Below are positions 60,505 through 64,000 of a stretch of 64,000 nucleotides of DNA, one piece after another (the first letter of the stretch is position 1; each line of letters opens with the position of its first letter). The stretch is taken from assembly GCF_014356525.2 (NCBI RefSeq), contig NC_052507.1, forward strand, positions 36,630,269 to 36,694,268. The letters are read 5' to 3'. The position numbers and the translations under genes are program-made. The stretch is from Nilaparvata lugens (Eukaryota; Arthropoda; Insecta; Hemiptera; Delphacidae). Below the pieces are notes generated by a model. That model was given only the letters and a program-made list of their open reading frames with translations, searched no databases and was not told the origin of the DNA.

Positions 60505-61530
60505 ATGCGGTTGACTGACTGCTCTTATAATAATGAGAATAAAACAGAGAATATTACAAAATACATCTTTACATGGATAATCGAATAATCAATCTGTCTT
60601 TAAGAGACCAAGTATAATACGTCTTTAAGAGACCAAATATAATACGTCTTTAAGAGACCAAATTTAGGGGGCACATCTGATATTGTAGTGGGGGGTATCA
60701 AGTACTTATCTAAGATCTGTCGTCCTCGAGTCCGGTGTCCAAAGGGTGATGGGTGAGGATGAAGGGTGATGGCCTCCAGGCATCGGGCTAGTGGCGTCAG
60801 ATCGAAGATCGCCTTTCAGCCCCGCACGGCAATGTCAGATGTCCGATATCACCGGCCATCTCGGTCGGCGAATTCGTAAGCCCTCGTTTGACAGCAAGGC
60901 ATATTTACAGCACGATCCTCGAATGAGTATTCAAGAATACACACACACACACAAAAAAAACCTGCAACACAAGTCACAACTACTTAATAATGCTAGAATA
61001 AATAACATACTAAATATTGCATTCAATGAATGATTTCTCAAGAAATCATCTAATGAATACAATACATACAATTCACATTAAATATAAAATTAGAGGAATA
61101 TTATAGGTTTTAATATTGTAGAATTTGAAATCTATAATGAATGGGATTATGAAAAGAAATTACTAGTTGAAAGAATGATGAACAGAGTTACCAGTGAGTA
61201 TTTCAAACTTACTGACAATTACAAAAGGTCAGAGATATAAATTACTCTATCAATAAAATAAAGAATAGGAAGATACTCCATTTAGTATCACTTCCTTTTA
61301 CATTAGTATATTGTCATACATCTCAGATGTAAGACTACAAAATTCAGTTATAAAATATTTGAAAACGAAGAATTGTTAAATCAGGGGTTGTTACCTGTAA
61401 TATCAAAATTATTAAAATAAAGACAATACAACAATACTATAAAATATTCATTACTCACCCTTAAATGGGTTTTCGACTGTCACTAATCCATAGCCTACAA
61501 TAATAATAAAGTGCAGCAGTCAACCGCTCT
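60505..61530. mobile_element. Possible element bounded by short inverted repeats
   Basis: GCGGTTGACTG (60507-60517) and its reverse complement CAGTCAACCGC (61518-61528), with partial similarity continuing inward. Inside are a 25-bp tandem repeat, an unusually GC-rich patch (60720-60900) and a short (CA)n run. No coding capacity. The inverted match is short and could be chance. Confidence 0.3.
60595..60664 (+). repeat. 25-bp tandem repeat, 2.8 copies
   Basis: Unit CGTCTTTAAGAGACCAAATA plus TAATA. The copies differ at one or two positions. Confidence 0.95.
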
Positions 61531-64000
61531 GAATGGGAATAACTATGCCATTAATAATTTAATAAAAGGATTAGCGATTTCAAAACTGATGGGATAAATG
61601 ATTCCCAATAATATAATTTTAGTCTCCAGGAGTAAATAGAAAACTGTCTGGAAAAGACATTATTCAATCAAGCCAATAATTAAGCTCAGAAAACATGTCT
61701 GTACTCTACAGAAGATAAAAGCGGTCTCTCGTTCAGGTCTCCAAGTCGACCGAATCTGGCTCAAAAATAGGTATCAGGGCTGGTACTATTATGCATTAAA
61801 AAATACCAAATTACAAAGGACGTGGTGGGGACGACAATAATTTCCCTCAATAGAACGAGAAAGGAATACAACTAACAAAGACAGAATACAGGAAAATTCC
61901 CTCGATCAAATTAGAAGACTCAGCAACAGAATGGACGTTCAACTGATTTTTTATGATGATTTTGCGTTTACAACAATTCTAAGTACTCTAGGAAAACGTT
62001 TGAAAACAATAGAGGAAATATCAGAATTTAATTACGTAATGTGCGGAATGACATCATGAAACTACTCCGATACCGTGAGAAAATCACAACGTTAATCCAG
62101 CACTCTAATAAAATATTATCTTGGAAAAGTTATAATTTCGAAAAAATAAATAAATTTTGGCACAGTTAGTGTTGCGTGCCATAATTTAATTCCAACAAAT
62201 TTATTATCATCAATGAAGCATTGAACAATTAAGATAGGCGGCAGGAAGATGCGAGAAGAGGGGGGTGATTAGTGGGTGGAACAGGGTGGGAGAGCGGTGG
62301 GAAGAGTAGTGGTGGGGGAGTTGAGCAATTAAGATGACCGACTGTGATTGCATGCTGTTTTCCGGCCCAGCATCCGGACAGAGGTATGCGCCGTTTTACC
62401 AATTCAACTACAGTACCCACTGATAGTAGCCTGCTACTTGGTGAGGGGAGGAACAGGGTAAGAAAGGCAGGGAATGGATGAGGGACAACCTTGTAAGGGT
62501 GAGCGAGGATAGAAGAAGCTCTGACCGCAAAGCATACATTAAATAGATTAATTGGGTACAATACTCTCTGAACCACGTTTCTCATGTATTTTGTCTAGCA
62601 TTTTTATCAGGGGCAGTTGAAATAGCTGCAAGAATTTTCCATGAGAGCTCCCATGAGATAGGAAAAACCTAACTCCAGTTGGGAAAATAAGAATGTTTAT
62701 TGATTTGTGTTCGCTGATTACTCATTATTCATAAAAAGTCGTAACAAAATCCAAATATCAAATTTCACATTGTTTTCAAATAATTGATTTTTTGTACAAT
62801 ATGTAGGCTTATCTAATAGAGGATGTTCAATCTAAGCAATAATAATGTCACTTCCTTATAGATTCTATAAGCTTTATAACAAACCTAGAATAACAAACCT
62901 CACTGACATTGAACTGCAAATATTGAGATTAATACTTCTAGCTTCAACTAGTATTCACAAAAATGAATTAACTTCTCTCTAATTGTTCAGTTCATTATCA
63001 GTTTTGTTTGCTATTATTTATTGTTCCTCTTCATAAATAATGAGTCATCAAAATACAAACATTGAGATTTAGAGGGAAGCAATCTTATTTCCTGAAGCTG
63101 GAAATCCGAGCCGAGAAAACCAATCATAGAGGAGTGTTCTATATACGACAGGTTATCAATACTCGATATAATACAGTAAATATTCAACTTTGCTTCTTGT
63201 GTATCCCCAAAAATACTTATACAATTATGCTTGAACCAGTAGCAGCTCTATACTAGAATAACGATTATCAGATATGAAAATGAGTACTGGTAATAACAAA
63301 TTGGAAGTGGATGTGAAGCGGCGTCGACAGACAGGGTTTGTCTACTCGCTGACTGAAATGGGGCATAAATTAGTGGCAGTGACAAGAGCTCGCTGAAAAG
63401 CATACAGCACAAGCGGCTCGGCTCAGCACAGCTCTTATAAAAGCCCCAAATCGGTTCTGAGCTGCTGGCTGCTAGCTGCCATGCTATGCTTCAAGTCGAC
63501 GGTTTGAGTCGAGTGAGTCGGAAAATAAAGCTAGAGGTCCCCCTTCTCAACCCAACAATGAACCCCCGATACCCCCACGCATTCTCAATGGACCCCCAGA
63601 ATTCCTTTTCTCATTTCAACAAAACCCTCCCCCTCTCCCAATAGGAGCCCCTGTTCGCCCTTCAAACAAGCAAGCGGCTGAAGGAATGGACAGCAAGTAG
63701 TTGTGAATGCTGCTGTTTGGACTTCTGCCAGTATTGAATAACTTGGAGACGACATAGAACCCTTCATTCCAGACAGGGTATAATTGTATATGTGTGTCAG
63801 GGAGAAAGAAATGGAAGTAGGTAAGAGTGACAGAGGGAGGAGATTACAGAAAAGCATTAGATATGGATTATTATCAATGTGATTTCACAAGATTTATATC
63901 GCGGCAAACAGGAGATTCAGAGGAGTGGTATTCAAAATAATTGATAGCATGGTGCTCGTAACCGTCGATAATATTGTGATTCGAGTAGCGAAAAAATTCA
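61531..64000. other. Intronic sequence with a TATA-like patch near the end
   Basis: No gene recognised. GC-richer pieces at 62230-62470 and 63300-63550. The latter includes TTATAAAAG at 63435-63443 in a setting that could be a core promoter (see findings). Confidence 0.4.

Larger units (their letters stand above)
39203..64000 (+). other. Rox8: Downstream Rox8 intron, at least 24.8 kb (incomplete)
   Basis: Begins at the donor GTAAGT after GACA, leaving phase 1. By eye I found no exon encoding RRM3 (expected NCTVYCGG- and GYAFVRF-like peptides) or the Gln-rich tail. One short candidate micro-exon lies at 55439-55471. The intron end is therefore placed beyond the window, with the caution that a diverged exon could be missed. 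Confidence 0.7.

Overview
The window is eukaryotic nuclear DNA from an insect. It is AT-rich, has GT-AG introns with polypyrimidine-type acceptors, and carries many insect-type transposable-element remnants and long microsatellites. There is no operon structure, ribosome-binding site, CRISPR or phage signal. Some repeat families look like those of planthopper-type Hemiptera, but that is recollection, not something computed here, so I commit only to 'insect, possibly hemipteran'.

The only host coding sequence I can support is two consecutive exons on the + strand of the TIA-1/TIAR RNA-binding protein gene (Drosophila Rox8 orthologue), at 20514-20589 and 39100-39202. They join in frame (phase 0) and together encode the second half of RRM2, with the RNP1 motif KGYGFVSF and the family signature [14 protein letters not shown]. 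Everything else appears to be intron: at least 20.5 kb upstream, 18.5 kb between the exons, and at least 24.8 kb downstream. I looked by eye for RRM1, the first half of RRM2, RRM3 and the C-terminal exons and did not find them, so the gene probably extends past both ends of the window.

Layout. Positions 1-20513 are the upstream intron. It holds two related inverted-repeat elements (about 6.06-6.82 and 12.90-13.73 kb), the first carrying a nested SINE-like insertion with a 13-bp target duplication. It also holds a shorter MITE (8.35-8.90 kb), a 5'-truncated jockey/CR1-type LINE end (13.85-14.69 kb), and a roughly 970-bp array of an 8-bp unit (17.35-18.32 kb). Positions 20590-39099 are the middle intron. 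It holds three copies of one dispersed repeat (22.2, 26.1 and 32.5 kb). One copy is nested inside a TTAA-flanked piggyBac-like non-autonomous element; another abuts an RTE-type LINE remnant at a (GT)n tract. A (TTC)n array follows, then a striking switch from a purine-rich to a pyrimidine-rich strand at 34.2-35.8 kb, and a MITE at 36.3 kb. Positions 39203-64000 are the downstream intron. It holds a U-rich donor flank, another SINE-like copy, several long pyrimidine or purine tracts, a pair of end-sharing palindromic MITEs (47.7-48.0 kb), a near-perfect 39-bp-arm palindrome (52.7 kb), a possible 33-nt micro-exon (55.44 kb) and a 25-bp tandem repeat (60.6 kb).

I found no convincing novel gene system. 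The most interesting points are the very large introns of this RNA-binding-protein gene, the U-rich sequence right after one of its donors (the kind of site TIA-1 proteins themselves bind), the possible micro-exon, the nested element stratigraphy and the recurrent strand-asymmetric tracts.
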